Source: Arthrobacter globiformis NBRC 12137 | GTDB taxonomy: Bacteria > Actinomycetota > Actinomycetes > Actinomycetales > Micrococcaceae | NCBI RefSeq assembly: GCF_000238915.1 | Contig: NZ_BAEG01000008.1 | Coordinates: forward strand, 62,001-126,000 | Length of the DNA: 64,000 bases | Reading direction: 5' to 3' | Shown: one piece after another, positions 1 through 8,408 of the stretch | How the letters are laid out: each line of letters starts with the position of its first letter | How positions within the stretch are numbered: the stretch's first letter is position 1 | The notes under the pieces: model-generated | Database searches by the model: none | What the model saw: the letters and a program-made list of their open reading frames with translations, nothing else | Told to the model about the DNA's origin: nothing | Made by a program: the position numbers and the translations under genes

Positions 1-628
1 GAGGATGGTGCAGCCGTCCGTGGCGAGCTCACGCAGCAGCCGCGTGATGGTGGCCTCCGAGCGCTTGTCGACGCCGGCAAACGGCTCGTCCAGGAGCATC
101 ATGGTGGCTCCCTGCGCGATGCCCCGTGCCACGAAGGCGCGTTTTTTTCTGGCCGCCGGAGAGCTGGCCGATCTGCCGGCCCGCGAAGTCGGAAAGTTCC
201 ACCCGCTCGAGCGCGTCGTCGACGGCGGCCCGGTCCGCTTTCGAGGGGCGGCGCGTGAATCCTTGGCGCCCGTAGCGGCCCATCATCACAACGTCGCGGA
301 CGGAGAGCGGAAACTGCCAGTCCACGTCCTCGCTCTGCGGCACGTAGCCGATGCCGCCTTCCTTGCGTGCCTTGGCGGGCGGCGCCCCGTTGATCAGTAC
401 GCGGCCGGCGTCTGGCCTGATCATGCCCATGATGGCCTTGAAGAGGGTGGACTTGCCGGACCCGTTCATGCCCACCAGCCCGCAGATCCGAGAGTGCTCC
501 AGGACCAGTGAGGCGGCATCCAGGGCAAGGACCTCACCGTAGTGCACCGTGACGTTCTCTACCTGGATGGCTGGGTGCGGCCGTGCCTGTGCGGCTTCGG
601 CGTCGCGGTGGGCTGTGAAGGCGCTCAT
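1..628 (-). pseudogene. Metal (Mn/Zn-type) ABC transporter ATP-binding protein, frameshifted, 3' end outside window
   Basis: ATPase subunit of a metal-ion ABC importer working with the binding protein just upstream. The N-terminal frame shows Walker A (GMNGSGKST), a Q-loop region (GYVPQSEDVDW) and the signature LSGGQ. Immediately after the signature a run of seven A on the coding strand (plus positions 142-148) moves the frame. With six A the reading would be SGGQKKRAFVARG, followed by Walker B MMLLDEPFAGVD down to position 1, which is the family pattern. As written the frame ends in nonsense at about position 29. This is either a homopolymer sequencing error or a real frameshift. The start ATG at 628 overlaps the upstream stop (ATGA), so the two genes are translationally coupled. 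The permease gene is presumably beyond the window edge. Confidence 0.85.
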
Positions 629-1665
629 GATCCCGCACCTGACAGGGCTGCGGTGATCAGCTGGGAGTCGTGCCGGATGAGGTCCAGGTACGTGGGCACC
701 GGCCCGTCCGTCTCGGAGAGGGAGTCCACGTACAGTACGCCGCCGAACTTGGCGCCCGTGGCCTCCACAACCTGCCGCATCGGGGCGTCAGAGACGGTCG
801 ACTCGCAGAAGACGGCGGGCACCTTGTTGGCCCGGACGTAGCCGATCGCCTCGGTGATCTGCTGGGGCGTGGCCTGCTGCTCGGCGTTGACTGCCCAGAT
901 GTACACCTCATCGAGGCCTGCGTCGCGGGTCAGATAGGAGAAGGCGCCTTCGCAGGTCACCAGCGCGCGCTGGTTCTTGGGCACGGCGGCGAGCTTGGCT
1001 TTCATCTGATCCTGCACAGCCTGCAGCTTGGCTTTGTAGGCCTTGCCGTTGGCCTCGAAAGCCGCGGCATTCTGGGGGTCCAGTTCGGAGAAGGCCTTCA
1101 CCATGTTGTCCACATAGATCTGCACGTTGACCGGCGACATCCAGGCGTGCGGGTTTGGCTTGCCCTGGTACGAGTCCTCGGCGATGGACATCACCTCCAC
1201 GCCCTCACTCACCACGGCGTGCGGCACGTCCAGGCCCTCCACGAACTGCCCGAACCAGGCTTCGAGGTTGAGCCCGTTGTCCAGGATCAGGTCAGCCTGC
1301 GCGGCCTTCCTGATGTCGCCCGGAGTGGGTTCATAGCCGTGGATCTCTGCGCCGGCCTTGGTGATGGATTCCACCTGGAGTTTGTCCCCTGCCACGTTCC
1401 TGGCCACGTCGGCCAGCACGGTGAAAGTCGTCAGCACCACAGGCCGGCCGTCGCTGCCGTTGCCGCTGGCGTTCCCGCCGCACGCGGTCAAAGCCAGGCA
1501 AAGAAGAACGACGGCGGCCACTCCCCTGCCGCGGTTCCTTGCAGCTGGGCCGGATGACCCGGTGCTGCGGATTTTGGGCAGGATGGAAGCGGAGCGCTTC
1601 TCTGCACTCCATAGGGCAAGAGTTCGGCGGACTTCTTTGGCGCACCGAAACCAAAAGTTAGGCAT
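625..1665 (-). CDS. Metal ABC transporter substrate-binding lipoprotein (ZnuA/PsaA family)
   Basis: Extracytoplasmic binding protein that delivers a divalent metal to the ABC importer encoded next door. A hydrophobic stretch ending in LALTAC-GG is a lipobox, so it is a lipoprotein. Metal-site motifs of the family are visible: GAEIHGYEP (His), NPHAWMSP (His), TCEGAFSYL (Glu where zinc-specific members have His) and YVDSLSETDGPVP (Asp). The His-His-Glu-Asp set is the one known from manganese binders such as PsaA, so manganese or iron is a better guess than zinc. I chose ATG 1665; the frame is open to 1731, and the long stretch before the signal peptide leaves the start uncertain. It overlaps the ATPase gene by 4 bases. 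Confidence 0.88.
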   Translation of the reverse strand: MPNFWFRCAKEVRRTLALWSAEKRSASILPKIRSTGSSGPAARNRGRGVAAVVLLCLALTACGGNASGNGSDGRPVVLTTFTVLADVARNVAGDKLQVESITKAGAEIHGYEPTPGDIRKAAQADLILDNGLNLEAWFGQFVEGLDVPHAVVSEGVEVMSIAEDSYQGKPNPHAWMSPVNVQIYVDNMVKAFSELDPQNAAAFEANGKAYKAKLQAVQDQMKAKLAAVPKNQRALVTCEGAFSYLTRDAGLDEVYIWAVNAEQQATPQQITEAIGYVRANKVPAVFCESTVSDAPMRQVVEATGAKFGGVLYVDSLSETDGPVPTYLDLIRHDSQLITAALSGAGS

Positions 1666-1781
1666 ACCGAATATTCTACCGGCGGCGATTCGGTCCCTGC
1701 AACGCGGCGGCAGTAACGGGCAGAACTGCACGGGGCCCGAACCGTCCGTCCGCGCGGGTCCTGGCGCACTACGCTGGAAGC

Positions 1782-2543
1782 ATGGTGAATACCAGACGCA
1801 TGCTCCCTGCTCCGCGGCCGGATCTCTACCGGTTTTCGCCGCTGGACCTCACCGCCGTGGGGCTTTATGTTGCCGTTGCCGCCTTCTTCGCGCTGGCCGG
1901 GGAACTGCTCCTGCCGCTGCTCCGGGCGCTCGCCCCGACCCCGGCCGTCGCGTCCTACAGCGTGAACCTCCTGTTCTACGGCTGCGTCGGCGCGCTGGCG
2001 CTGTTTGCCGCCCGCGGGGTGGTGGCCCGGGACCTCAGGGTGCTTGCCACGCGGCCATGGTTCACGCTCGTGATGGTGCCCCTCGCCGTCGTCGCCATGA
2101 TGATTATCACCGCCATCCTGGTGGCGGTGGGCGGGACCACCGAGACGTCCGCCAACCAGGCCGGGCTGCAGGCGCTCATGCGGCAGGTTCCGGCCTGGCT
2201 GATGGTGCCGCTGATTGTCGTGGTGGGACCGTTCGTCGAAGAGTACGTGTTCCGGCACCTGCTGATCGGGAAGCTGAGCAGGCGGGTCAACATCTGGATC
2301 TGCTGCGGGCTTTCTGTGCTTCTCTTCGCCGCCCTGCACATCGTGGGGCAGGAAGCCCTCACCCTCCCCGCGCTCATGCCGTATCTGGCCATGGGCGGCA
2401 CCCTGGTGTTTGTCTATATGTGGACAGGGCGGAACCTGATGTTCGCCTATTTCGTCCACGCCACCAAGAACCTGCTCGCCGTGATTTTCCTGTACACCAT
2501 CCCGCCGGAACTCCTGGATCAGCTGCAGCGGGCCCAGGGCTAG
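1782..2543 (+). CDS. CPBP family intramembrane glutamic endopeptidase
   Basis: Predicted polytopic membrane protease of the CPBP (CAAX protease and bacteriocin-processing, Abi) family, 253 residues. The signature FVEEYVFRHLL contains the EExxxR motif, followed by an FAALHIVG segment and a late HATKN segment that supply the other conserved polar residues inside the membrane. About seven hydrophobic segments are visible. Physiological substrates of stand-alone bacterial members are mostly unknown. It is read divergently from the metal transporter and stands alone, with a VOC gene 72 bases downstream. Confidence 0.85.
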   Translation: MVNTRRMLPAPRPDLYRFSPLDLTAVGLYVAVAAFFALAGELLLPLLRALAPTPAVASYSVNLLFYGCVGALALFAARGVVARDLRVLATRPWFTLVMVPLAVVAMMIITAILVAVGGTTETSANQAGLQALMRQVPAWLMVPLIVVVGPFVEEYVFRHLLIGKLSRRVNIWICCGLSVLLFAALHIVGQEALTLPALMPYLAMGGTLVFVYMWTGRNLMFAYFVHATKNLLAVIFLYTIPPELLDQLQRAQG

Positions 2544-2615
2544 AGTCGCCGCAGGCCCTGCCGACCCGGCCAGCCCCCCTATCCGGAGGCGGCGCCGCCG
2601 TCGTAGTTTGGTGCC

Positions 2616-3056
2616 ATGGGACTCAACATTCAGATCGCCATCGACTGCCATCACCCGCACGACCTCGCGGACTGGTGGGCCGAAACCCTGGACTGGTCCG
2701 TGGAACCGCAGGACGAAGGCTTCATCCGGTCCATGATCAGCCAGGGCTTCGCCACGGAAGACCAGACCATGACGCACAACGGCAAGCTGGTGTGGAAGGA
2801 CGGCGCGGCGATCCGGCCCACCGAGGAAATCGACGCCAAGGCACCCGCCCGGCGCCTGCTGTTCCAGACCGTGCCGGAGCAGAAGACCATCAAGAACCGG
2901 GTGCACTGGGACGTGCGTCTGGACGGCCGGGACAAGGACGAGGTCCGCGCCGAGCTCGAAGCCCGCGGCGCCACGTTTCTCTGGACCGCCAGCCAGGGGC
3001 CCCACGAATGGCACACCATGGCCGACCCCGAGGGCAACGAGTTCTGCATCAGCTGA
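2616..3056 (+). CDS. VOC family (glyoxalase-like) protein
   Basis: Small 146-residue protein of the vicinal-oxygen-chelate fold. The N-terminal half has the typical start IQIAIDCHHPHDLADWWAE with a central Trp, and the C-terminal half ends HTMADPEGNEFCIS, matching the usual DPEGNEFC closing strand of glyoxalase-like domains. Members of this subgroup are usually annotated only as VOC proteins and no substrate can be inferred. It lies 21 bases upstream of menB and may be co-transcribed with it, although no role in menaquinone synthesis is known. Confidence 0.8.
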   Translation: MGLNIQIAIDCHHPHDLADWWAETLDWSVEPQDEGFIRSMISQGFATEDQTMTHNGKLVWKDGAAIRPTEEIDAKAPARRLLFQTVPEQKTIKNRVHWDVRLDGRDKDEVRAELEARGATFLWTASQGPHEWHTMADPEGNEFCIS

Positions 3057-3077
3057 GCCGATTACTAGACTTGGACG

Positions 3078-4031
3078 GTGAGCAACGAATTCCCCGCCAA
3101 GGTATCGGACGTCTTTGACCCGTCCCGCTGGCGCACCGTGTCCGGCTTCGACGACTTCCAGGACCTGACCTACCACCGGCAGGTGGAGCGGTCCGACGAC
3201 GGCACGGTGGTTCGGGATCTGCCCACCGTCCGCATCGCGTTCAACCGGCCGGAGGTCCGCAACGCCTTCCGCCCGGGGACCGTGGACGAGCTGTACCGCG
3301 CCATGGACCACGCCCGGATGACCCCGGACGTGGCCACCGTGCTGCTCACCGGCAACGGCCCCTCCCCCAAGGACGGCGGCCACTCGTTCTGCTCCGGCGG
3401 GGACCAGCGGATCCGCGGCCGCGACGGTTACCGTTACGCGGACGGCGAGACGCAGGAAACCATCGACCCGGCCCGCGCGGGGCGGCTCCACATTCTGGAG
3501 GTCCAGCGGCTCATGCGGACCATGCCCAAGGTGGTCATCGCCGTCGTCAACGGCTGGGCGGCCGGCGGCGGGCACTCCCTGCACGTGGTCTCCGACCTGA
3601 CCATCGCCTCGCGCCAGTTCGGGAAGTTCAAGCAGACGGATGCCACGGTGGGCAGTTTCGACGCCGGCTACGGCTCGGCGCTGCTGGCCCGGCAGATCGG
3701 CCAGAAGTCAGCACGGGAAATTTTCTTCCTCGCCCGCGAATATTCCGCCGAGGACATGGTTCGGATGGGGGCCGTCAACGAGGCCGTTGACCACGAGCGC
3801 CTCGAGGAGGTGGCGCTCGAGTACGCGGCGGACATCGCCCGGCAGTCCCCGCAGGCCATCCGGATGCTGAAGTTCGCCTTCAACCTCGCCGACGACGGCC
3901 TGGCCGGACAGCAGGTGTTCGCCGGCGAAGCCACCCGGCTGGCATACATGACGGACGAGGCCGTGGAGGGCAAGGATGCCTTCCTGCAAAAACGCGACCC
4001 CGACTGGTCCCGGTTCCCGTATTACTTCTAA
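3078..4031 (+). CDS. menB: 1,4-dihydroxy-2-naphthoyl-CoA synthase
   Basis: Crotonase-family enzyme that cyclises O-succinylbenzoyl-CoA to 1,4-dihydroxy-2-naphthoyl-CoA in menaquinone biosynthesis. 317 residues from a GTG start. Recognisable segments are FNRPEVRNAFRPGTVDEL, the oxyanion/active-site stretch FCSGGDQRIRGRDGY, NGWAAGGGHSLHVVSDLTIAS, the catalytic-region motif VGSFDAGYGS and the characteristic C-terminus RFPYYF. menE follows 60 bases downstream, then menA, so this is a partial menaquinone cluster; menD and menC are not seen here. Confidence 0.96.
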   Translation: MSNEFPAKVSDVFDPSRWRTVSGFDDFQDLTYHRQVERSDDGTVVRDLPTVRIAFNRPEVRNAFRPGTVDELYRAMDHARMTPDVATVLLTGNGPSPKDGGHSFCSGGDQRIRGRDGYRYADGETQETIDPARAGRLHILEVQRLMRTMPKVVIAVVNGWAAGGGHSLHVVSDLTIASRQFGKFKQTDATVGSFDAGYGSALLARQIGQKSAREIFFLAREYSAEDMVRMGAVNEAVDHERLEEVALEYAADIARQSPQAIRMLKFAFNLADDGLAGQQVFAGEATRLAYMTDEAVEGKDAFLQKRDPDWSRFPYYF

Positions 4032-4091
4032 GCACGCACTCGTCGGAAGGCATCCCATGCTCCCCAGGTCCGCACACGCAAGGCGCACGCA

Positions 4092-5243
4092 GTGAACATC
4101 GAGCCGGCCCTCAAGGCGCTGGCGGCCGCCCTCCACGGTGAGGGCCCCGCCGTCGAACTCTCCGCCGGCCCCGACGGCGATCCGGTGGTGACGCCGGTCC
4201 GGACCCTGGGGTTCGAGGACGCTGTCGCGGTGGTCCGGACCTCGGGGTCCACCGGCACGCCCAAGGCGACGGTCCTGACGGTGGACGCCCTGGCGGCGTC
4301 GTCGATGGCCACCGCCTTCGCGCTCAAGGGCGAAGGGCAGTGGCTCCTGGCCCTGCCGCTGCAGTACGTCGCCGGCGTGCAGGTGCTGGTCCGGTCGCTG
4401 TTCGCCGGCACCCGGCCCTGGGCGATGGACCTGTCCGGGGGTTTCACCTCCGAAGCTTTCACCGCGGCCGCGCTGGAATTGACGGACAACATCCGTTTCA
4501 CGTCGCTGGTGCCCACGCAGCTGCAGCGCCTGCTGGCTGACCCGTCGGCGGACACGCTCGCCGTGCTGCGCCGCTTCAACGGCATCCTGCTCGGCGGCGC
4601 CCCGGCTTCTGCCGAGCTCCTCACGTCGGCGCGCGACGCCGGCCTCCGGGTGGTCACCACCTACGGTGCGGCCGAAACCTGCGGCGGCTGCGTGTACGAC
4701 GGCTATCCGCTTGAGGGCGTATCCGTGCGGCTCTCCGAAGACGGCAGGATCCACCTGGGCGGGGCCACGCTCGCGGCCGGCTATCTGGACGCGCCGCGGC
4801 AGACCGCCGAGTCCTTCATCGAGGAGGACGGCAGCCGCTGGTACCGGACCAATGACCTCGGCACCCTGGACGCCGACGGCCGGCTCACCGTACTGGGCCG
4901 CGCCGACGACGTCATCATCACCGGCGGCGTCAAGGTTTCCGCCGCGCACGTGCAGGCTGAGCTGGAAAAGTCCGACGGCGTGACGGCGGCTTTTGTGGCC
5001 GGCGTCGAGTCCGCGAAGTGGGGCCAGGCAGTGGCCGCCTACGTGGCGGTCGCCCGGAGCGCGTCCGGGGCTGACGGCGCTGCACGCGACGGCGCCGCGT
5101 GGGCCGAGGAATGGCACCGCACGCTCGGGCTGCTGGCTCCCAAAACAGTCCTGCCTGCCGGCCAGCTGATCATGCTGCCCAACGGCAAGCCGGACCGGCT
5201 GGCCATGATTGAACGCCTCAATGCGCTGCATCAGGGAAAATAG
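4092..5243 (+). CDS. menE: O-succinylbenzoate-CoA ligase
   Basis: Acyl-CoA synthetase of the AMP-binding superfamily that activates o-succinylbenzoate to the substrate used by MenB. The phosphate loop reads VVRTSGSTGTPKATVL at about residues 48-63. Later come TYGAAETCGG (A5), the hinge region LGRADDVIITGGVKVS and the C-terminal catalytic-lysine motif LPNGKPDRL. At 383 residues it is shorter than the roughly 450-490 residues of Bacillus or E. coli MenE, which is usual for actinobacterial forms. It starts with GTG and lies between menB and menA on the same strand. Confidence 0.93.
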   Translation: MNIEPALKALAAALHGEGPAVELSAGPDGDPVVTPVRTLGFEDAVAVVRTSGSTGTPKATVLTVDALAASSMATAFALKGEGQWLLALPLQYVAGVQVLVRSLFAGTRPWAMDLSGGFTSEAFTAAALELTDNIRFTSLVPTQLQRLLADPSADTLAVLRRFNGILLGGAPASAELLTSARDAGLRVVTTYGAAETCGGCVYDGYPLEGVSVRLSEDGRIHLGGATLAAGYLDAPRQTAESFIEEDGSRWYRTNDLGTLDADGRLTVLGRADDVIITGGVKVSAAHVQAELEKSDGVTAAFVAGVESAKWGQAVAAYVAVARSASGADGAARDGAAWAEEWHRTLGLLAPKTVLPAGQLIMLPNGKPDRLAMIERLNALHQGK

Positions 5244-5329
5244 AGTAATCCTGCCGCGCCGCTGCGCCTTCCGCGGGCCCAGCGCACACGCTTTTGAACG
5301 TATCACCGACCCAACACGAGGTACTTACC

Positions 5330-6211
5330 GTGGCAACAGCCGCACAATGGATCCAAGGCGCCCGGCTCCGCACCCTGCCGGCCGCAATCGCCCCTGTCCT
5401 GATCGGCTCGGCGGCCGCCTATGAGATGGCCTCCTTCCGCCCGCTCAACGCAGTCCTGGCGGCCCTCGTGGCGCTCCTGCTGCAGGTCGGCGTCAACTAT
5501 GCCAACGACTACTCGGACGGGATCCGCGGGACCGACGAGAACCGTGTCGGGCCCCTGCGGCTGGTCGGTTCCGGTGCTGCCCGTCCCGAACACGTGAAGT
5601 ATGCCGCGTTCGGTGCCTTCGGCCTGGCGATGCTCGTGGGGCTGGTCCTGGTCGTCATCACCCAGACGTGGTGGCTGCTGCTGGTGGGCGTCGGCTGCGT
5701 GATGGCCGCCTGGGGCTACACCGGGGGAAAGAACCCGTACGGCTACATGGGCCTGGGCGACGTCTTCGTGTTTGTGTTCTTCGGGCTGGTGGCCACGCTC
5801 GGCACCACCTACACGCAGGCCGGGCAGATCGGCCTGCCTGCCGTGATTGGCGCCATCGGGACGGGACTCATCGCGTGCGCCCTGCTCATGGCCAACAACG
5901 TCAGGGACATCCCCTCGGACATCCAGGCGGGGAAGAAGACACTGGCGGTGCGGCTGGGCGACAAGCACGCCCGTGAAAGCTACGTGCTGATGCTGGCCGT
6001 GGCCATCCTGCTGGTGGTGATCTTGGCTCCCACGCGGCCGTGGATGCTAATCGTCCTGCTCCTGATCCCGGCCTGCCTGATGCCGGCCTGGCTCATGATC
6101 AACGGACGGAAGCGCAAGAGCCTCATCCCGGTCCTGAAGCAGACGGGCCTGATCAACCTCGGCTACGCCGTGCTGTTCTCGCTGGGGCTCGTGCTCAGCA
6201 GCGGGCTGTAG
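5330..6211 (+). CDS. menA: 1,4-dihydroxy-2-naphthoate polyprenyltransferase
   Basis: Integral membrane UbiA-family prenyltransferase that attaches the isoprenoid chain to dihydroxynaphthoate in menaquinone synthesis. Both Asp-rich motifs are visible: NDYSDGIRGTDENR near residue 48 and NNVRDIPSDIQAGKKTLAVRLGD near residue 190, with about eight hydrophobic helices. I prefer the GTG at 5330 (VATAAQWIQGARLRTLPAA), which has a CGAGG sequence just upstream; an in-frame TTG at 5294 would add 12 residues. It completes the menB-menE-menA run. Confidence 0.94.
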   Translation: MATAAQWIQGARLRTLPAAIAPVLIGSAAAYEMASFRPLNAVLAALVALLLQVGVNYANDYSDGIRGTDENRVGPLRLVGSGAARPEHVKYAAFGAFGLAMLVGLVLVVITQTWWLLLVGVGCVMAAWGYTGGKNPYGYMGLGDVFVFVFFGLVATLGTTYTQAGQIGLPAVIGAIGTGLIACALLMANNVRDIPSDIQAGKKTLAVRLGDKHARESYVLMLAVAILLVVILAPTRPWMLIVLLLIPACLMPAWLMINGRKRKSLIPVLKQTGLINLGYAVLFSLGLVLSSGL

Positions 6212-6213
6212 GC

Positions 6214-6537
6214 CTAGGCTTCCCCGCCGCGGGGTTCGCGCTTCTTGGCGTCGTTGCGGATGGTGACGTCCGGGTGGGAGTCCACGAGGTGGTCCTCTGC
6301 CAGGGCATCATCGACCTCCCCGGCGGTGCGGATAGGCTTGGCGCGGCCGGAGAAGCGGGCATGCAGTGACGCCGTCGCGGCATCGCGCTGCTTCTGGAAA
6401 AAGAGGTAGCTGATGGCGAAGGAAATCAGCCCCGCGCAGACCACGGCCAGAAACCACCCCAGCTGCAGGAAGACGAACAGCACAAACAGGGGCAGGAAGA
6501 TCGCGAACCGGATCAGGGAGTATTTCAGAAAAGCCAC
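6214..6537 (-). CDS. DUF4229 family small membrane protein
   Basis: 107-residue protein with two closely spaced hydrophobic segments in the first 50 residues (FAIFLPLFVLFVFLQLGW and VVCAGLISFAISYLFF), followed by a charged cytoplasmic tail with HPDVTIRNDAKKRE near the end. This layout matches DUF4229, common in actinobacteria beside menA and cytochrome c genes. Function unknown. It converges on menA, with only two bases between the stops. Confidence 0.75.
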   Translation of the reverse strand: MAFLKYSLIRFAIFLPLFVLFVFLQLGWFLAVVCAGLISFAISYLFFQKQRDAATASLHARFSGRAKPIRTAGEVDDALAEDHLVDSHPDVTIRNDAKKREPRGGEA

Positions 6538-6666
6538 TATCCAAGTTTAGCCGTCCTGCCTGAACGTATCCTGCGTCATCTGCGGCTCCTGTCCGGCGTT
6601 TTGCTGGCGCATGACTGTGGGCATACTGTAATCTCCGCCGGGGCACACGGCGGCTAGACTGATTGC

Positions 6667-7182
6667 ATGCCTCGTGTTGCACTCGCAGTCGCCGTTCTCG
6701 CCATCTACGTCTATGGGCTGGTGGACGTCATCCGCACCGACAGGCATCTCACCCGCGGTTTTTCCAAAACAACCTGGATCATCATGGTTGCCCTCCTGCC
6801 GCTCATTGGCGCCGCGCTGTGGTTCCTGATCGGCCGCCCCCGGGCATCGGCCGTAGCCCAGCCCGTCTACCAGCGCCACCCCACCGCCCCGGACGACGAC
6901 CCCGACTTCCTGCGGAACCTCGAGCAGCGCCGCCGCAAGACCGAGGCGGAACGGCTCCGCAAACTGACGGATGACGCTGCGAGGAAGAACCAGGCCGACG
7001 GCGGCCCGCACCGGACGGGTGCCGCGGGCACGGGCGCCACTGGCACGGGCAGCAGCGGCGCAGCTCCGGGCACCGCCAGCGGCAGTTCAGGTGCCGGCGG
7101 ACCGGCTGCGGGTGAGCCCGGTCCGCACAAGCCGGGCGCCGCGGGCGAGGCCAACGCCGAGGGCAACCCCGAGGCGAAGTAG
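6667..7182 (+). CDS. PLDc N-terminal-domain membrane protein
   Basis: 171-residue protein whose first 60 residues match the PLD nuclease N-terminal (PLDc_N) domain: two membrane helices with YVYGLVDVIRTDRH between them and the second helix ending PLIGAALWFLIGRP. The remainder is a charged coiled stretch (RNLEQRRRKTEAERLRK) and a Gly/Ala/Thr-rich low-complexity tail. No phospholipase catalytic HKD motif is present, so it is not itself a nuclease. Role unknown; the family is often found near menaquinone and cytochrome genes. Confidence 0.75.
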   Translation: MPRVALAVAVLAIYVYGLVDVIRTDRHLTRGFSKTTWIIMVALLPLIGAALWFLIGRPRASAVAQPVYQRHPTAPDDDPDFLRNLEQRRRKTEAERLRKLTDDAARKNQADGGPHRTGAAGTGATGTGSSGAAPGTASGSSGAGGPAAGEPGPHKPGAAGEANAEGNPEAK

Positions 7183-7206
7183 CAGCCACCCCGCACCGAT
7201 CCAGCA

Positions 7207-7266
7207 AGAGCCGATTTACCAAGCGCCGATTTACCAAGCGCCGATACATCAAGCGCCGATTTACCA
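7207..7266. repeat. Four tandem 15-bp units
   Basis: Four consecutive 15-base units with consensus AGCGCCGATTTACCA begin at 7207, 7222, 7237 and 7252; the third is degenerate (GATACATCA). They run directly into the hairpin at 7264-7306. The core CGCCGATTTACC reappears in inverted orientation after the hairpin on the far side of the next gene (near 8407-8419). Confidence 0.85.
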
Positions 7267-7306
7267 AAAAGGGCCGCCCAGCAGCAATCTGGGCGGCCCT
7301 TTTTGG
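7264..7306. terminator. Strong bidirectional intrinsic terminator
   Basis: Perfect inverted repeat with 18-base arms (7264-7281 and 7289-7306) around a CAGCAAT loop. The stem is CCAAAAA plus a GC-rich GGGCCGCCCAG core and is followed by TTTTT on either strand. It can end transcription of the PLDc_N gene on the plus strand. Confidence 0.85.
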
Positions 7307-7427
7307 CAAAACGGCGCAGCAGCACGATGCCTACACGGTGGAGCAGTCACCGGCCACTGTTCCTCCACACCGGCCCTGAATTGTGGACAACGGGATGCAG
7401 GCCCGATTCGGGCAGCAGAATGCTCCT

Positions 7428-8351
7428 ATGCCGCGTCCACGCCCTCTTCCTCGCGCCCTGCAGGGACAGCCGTTCACCATCCGCCAGGCCACGGCGGCCG
7501 GCCTGACCCGGAGACGAGCGCGGGCCCTCGACCTGGCGAGCCCCTGCCACGGGGTACGCGCGCCTGCGGCCGTGGAGATTACCCTCCTGGTCCGGGCACG
7601 CGGTCTTGCACTCGCAACCGGAGCCGTCGTCAGCCATCTTTCTGCCGCTGTGCTCTGGGGCTTCCCTTTGCCCCTCCGTTTCGAGGACCACGCCGTGATC
7701 CATCTGACCAGCCGGGACGGCGCCCGGGCCGTGCGAAGGAAGAACGTCTGCGGCCACCGGCTTGTGCTCCCGGACGACGAGATCTGCGAGGGCCGTTTCG
7801 TGGCCTGCACGTCACCGCTTCGGACGTGGTTCGATCTGGCCGGCATCCTCTCCCTGCAGGACTTGGTTATTGCCGGGGATTTCCTTCTTCGCCGCAAGGG
7901 TCCGCTTTCCACACCGGAGGCACTGGACGCTTTCCTCGCCGAGAAGCAGGGACGCCCAGGCTACCGCCAGGCAATGAAGGCGAGGGCTCTCATGCGCGCA
8001 AACACCGATTCGCCGAAGGAGACCGAACTGCGGCTTCTGCTGCTCGGCGCGGGGCTGCCCGAGCCGGCCATCAACGTCCCCATGTTCGATGAGACCGGCG
8101 GCTGGGTCCAGGATCCGGATATGTCCTACGAGGAGTACAAGATTGCCATCCAGTACGACGGCGGCCACCATGCCACCCCGGCGCAACGAAGAAGCGACAT
8201 CTTCCGCGACGAAGATGCGCGCGACCTCGGCTGGCTCGTGGTGGTCCTGACGCAGTTGGACCTGGATCCCGTCGCCCGGGGCATTGAGCCGAGCGCCGTC
8301 ACCAAGGTGCGCAAGGCCCTGACAAGCCGCGGCTGGAAACGTGCCCGCTGA
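7428..8351 (+). CDS. Endonuclease-like (DUF559-type C-terminus) protein with AbiEi-like N-terminus
   Basis: About 307 residues. The N-terminal part (QPFTIRQATAAGLTRRRARALD, then SHLSAAVLWGFPLP) resembles the winged-helix and following region of AbiEi-like antitoxin family proteins. The C-terminal part (DMSYEEYKIAIQYDGGHHATPAQRRSDIFRDEDARDLGW) resembles the DUF559/Vsr-like endonuclease fold with Asp, Gln-x-Asp and His-containing motifs. Many Micrococcaceae carry several copies of such genes; function is untested. ATG 7428 is my start; an in-frame GTG at 7383 is possible. The gene is bracketed by related inverted hairpins and repeats, which suggests a mobile or duplicated cassette. Confidence 0.65.
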   Translation: MPRPRPLPRALQGQPFTIRQATAAGLTRRRARALDLASPCHGVRAPAAVEITLLVRARGLALATGAVVSHLSAAVLWGFPLPLRFEDHAVIHLTSRDGARAVRRKNVCGHRLVLPDDEICEGRFVACTSPLRTWFDLAGILSLQDLVIAGDFLLRRKGPLSTPEALDAFLAEKQGRPGYRQAMKARALMRANTDSPKETELRLLLLGAGLPEPAINVPMFDETGGWVQDPDMSYEEYKIAIQYDGGHHATPAQRRSDIFRDEDARDLGWLVVVLTQLDLDPVARGIEPSAVTKVRKALTSRGWKRAR

Positions 8352-8365
8352 CCCTCCGCCGTTCG

Positions 8366-8408
8366 CCAAAAAAGGCCGCCCAGCAGCAAGCTGAGCGGCC
8401 TTTTTGGG
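8366..8408. terminator. Bidirectional intrinsic terminator
   Basis: Inverted repeat with 18-base arms (8366-8383 and 8391-8408, one mismatch) and a T-rich end. Stem GGCCGCCCAG/CTGAGCGGCC is nearly the same sequence as the hairpin at 7264-7306. A second partial copy of its right arm (CTGAGCGGCCCTTTTGGGTAAATC) follows at about 8421-8444. Confidence 0.8.

Noticed and set aside
1488..3584. 698-codon open frame on the minus strand opposite the CPBP, VOC and menB genes
   Set aside because: Composition is a typical high-GC antisense shadow (His/Gly/Arg-rich, no domain), while the plus strand has recognisable genes.
7207..7266. CRISPR array
   Set aside because: Units are 15 bases, directly tandem without spacers, and there are no cas genes.
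6971..8092. Plus-strand frame that reads the 15-bp repeats as a five-residue QAPIY repeat
   Set aside because: It runs through a strong terminator and out of frame through two better genes. The 15-base period gives an in-frame repeat by arithmetic only.
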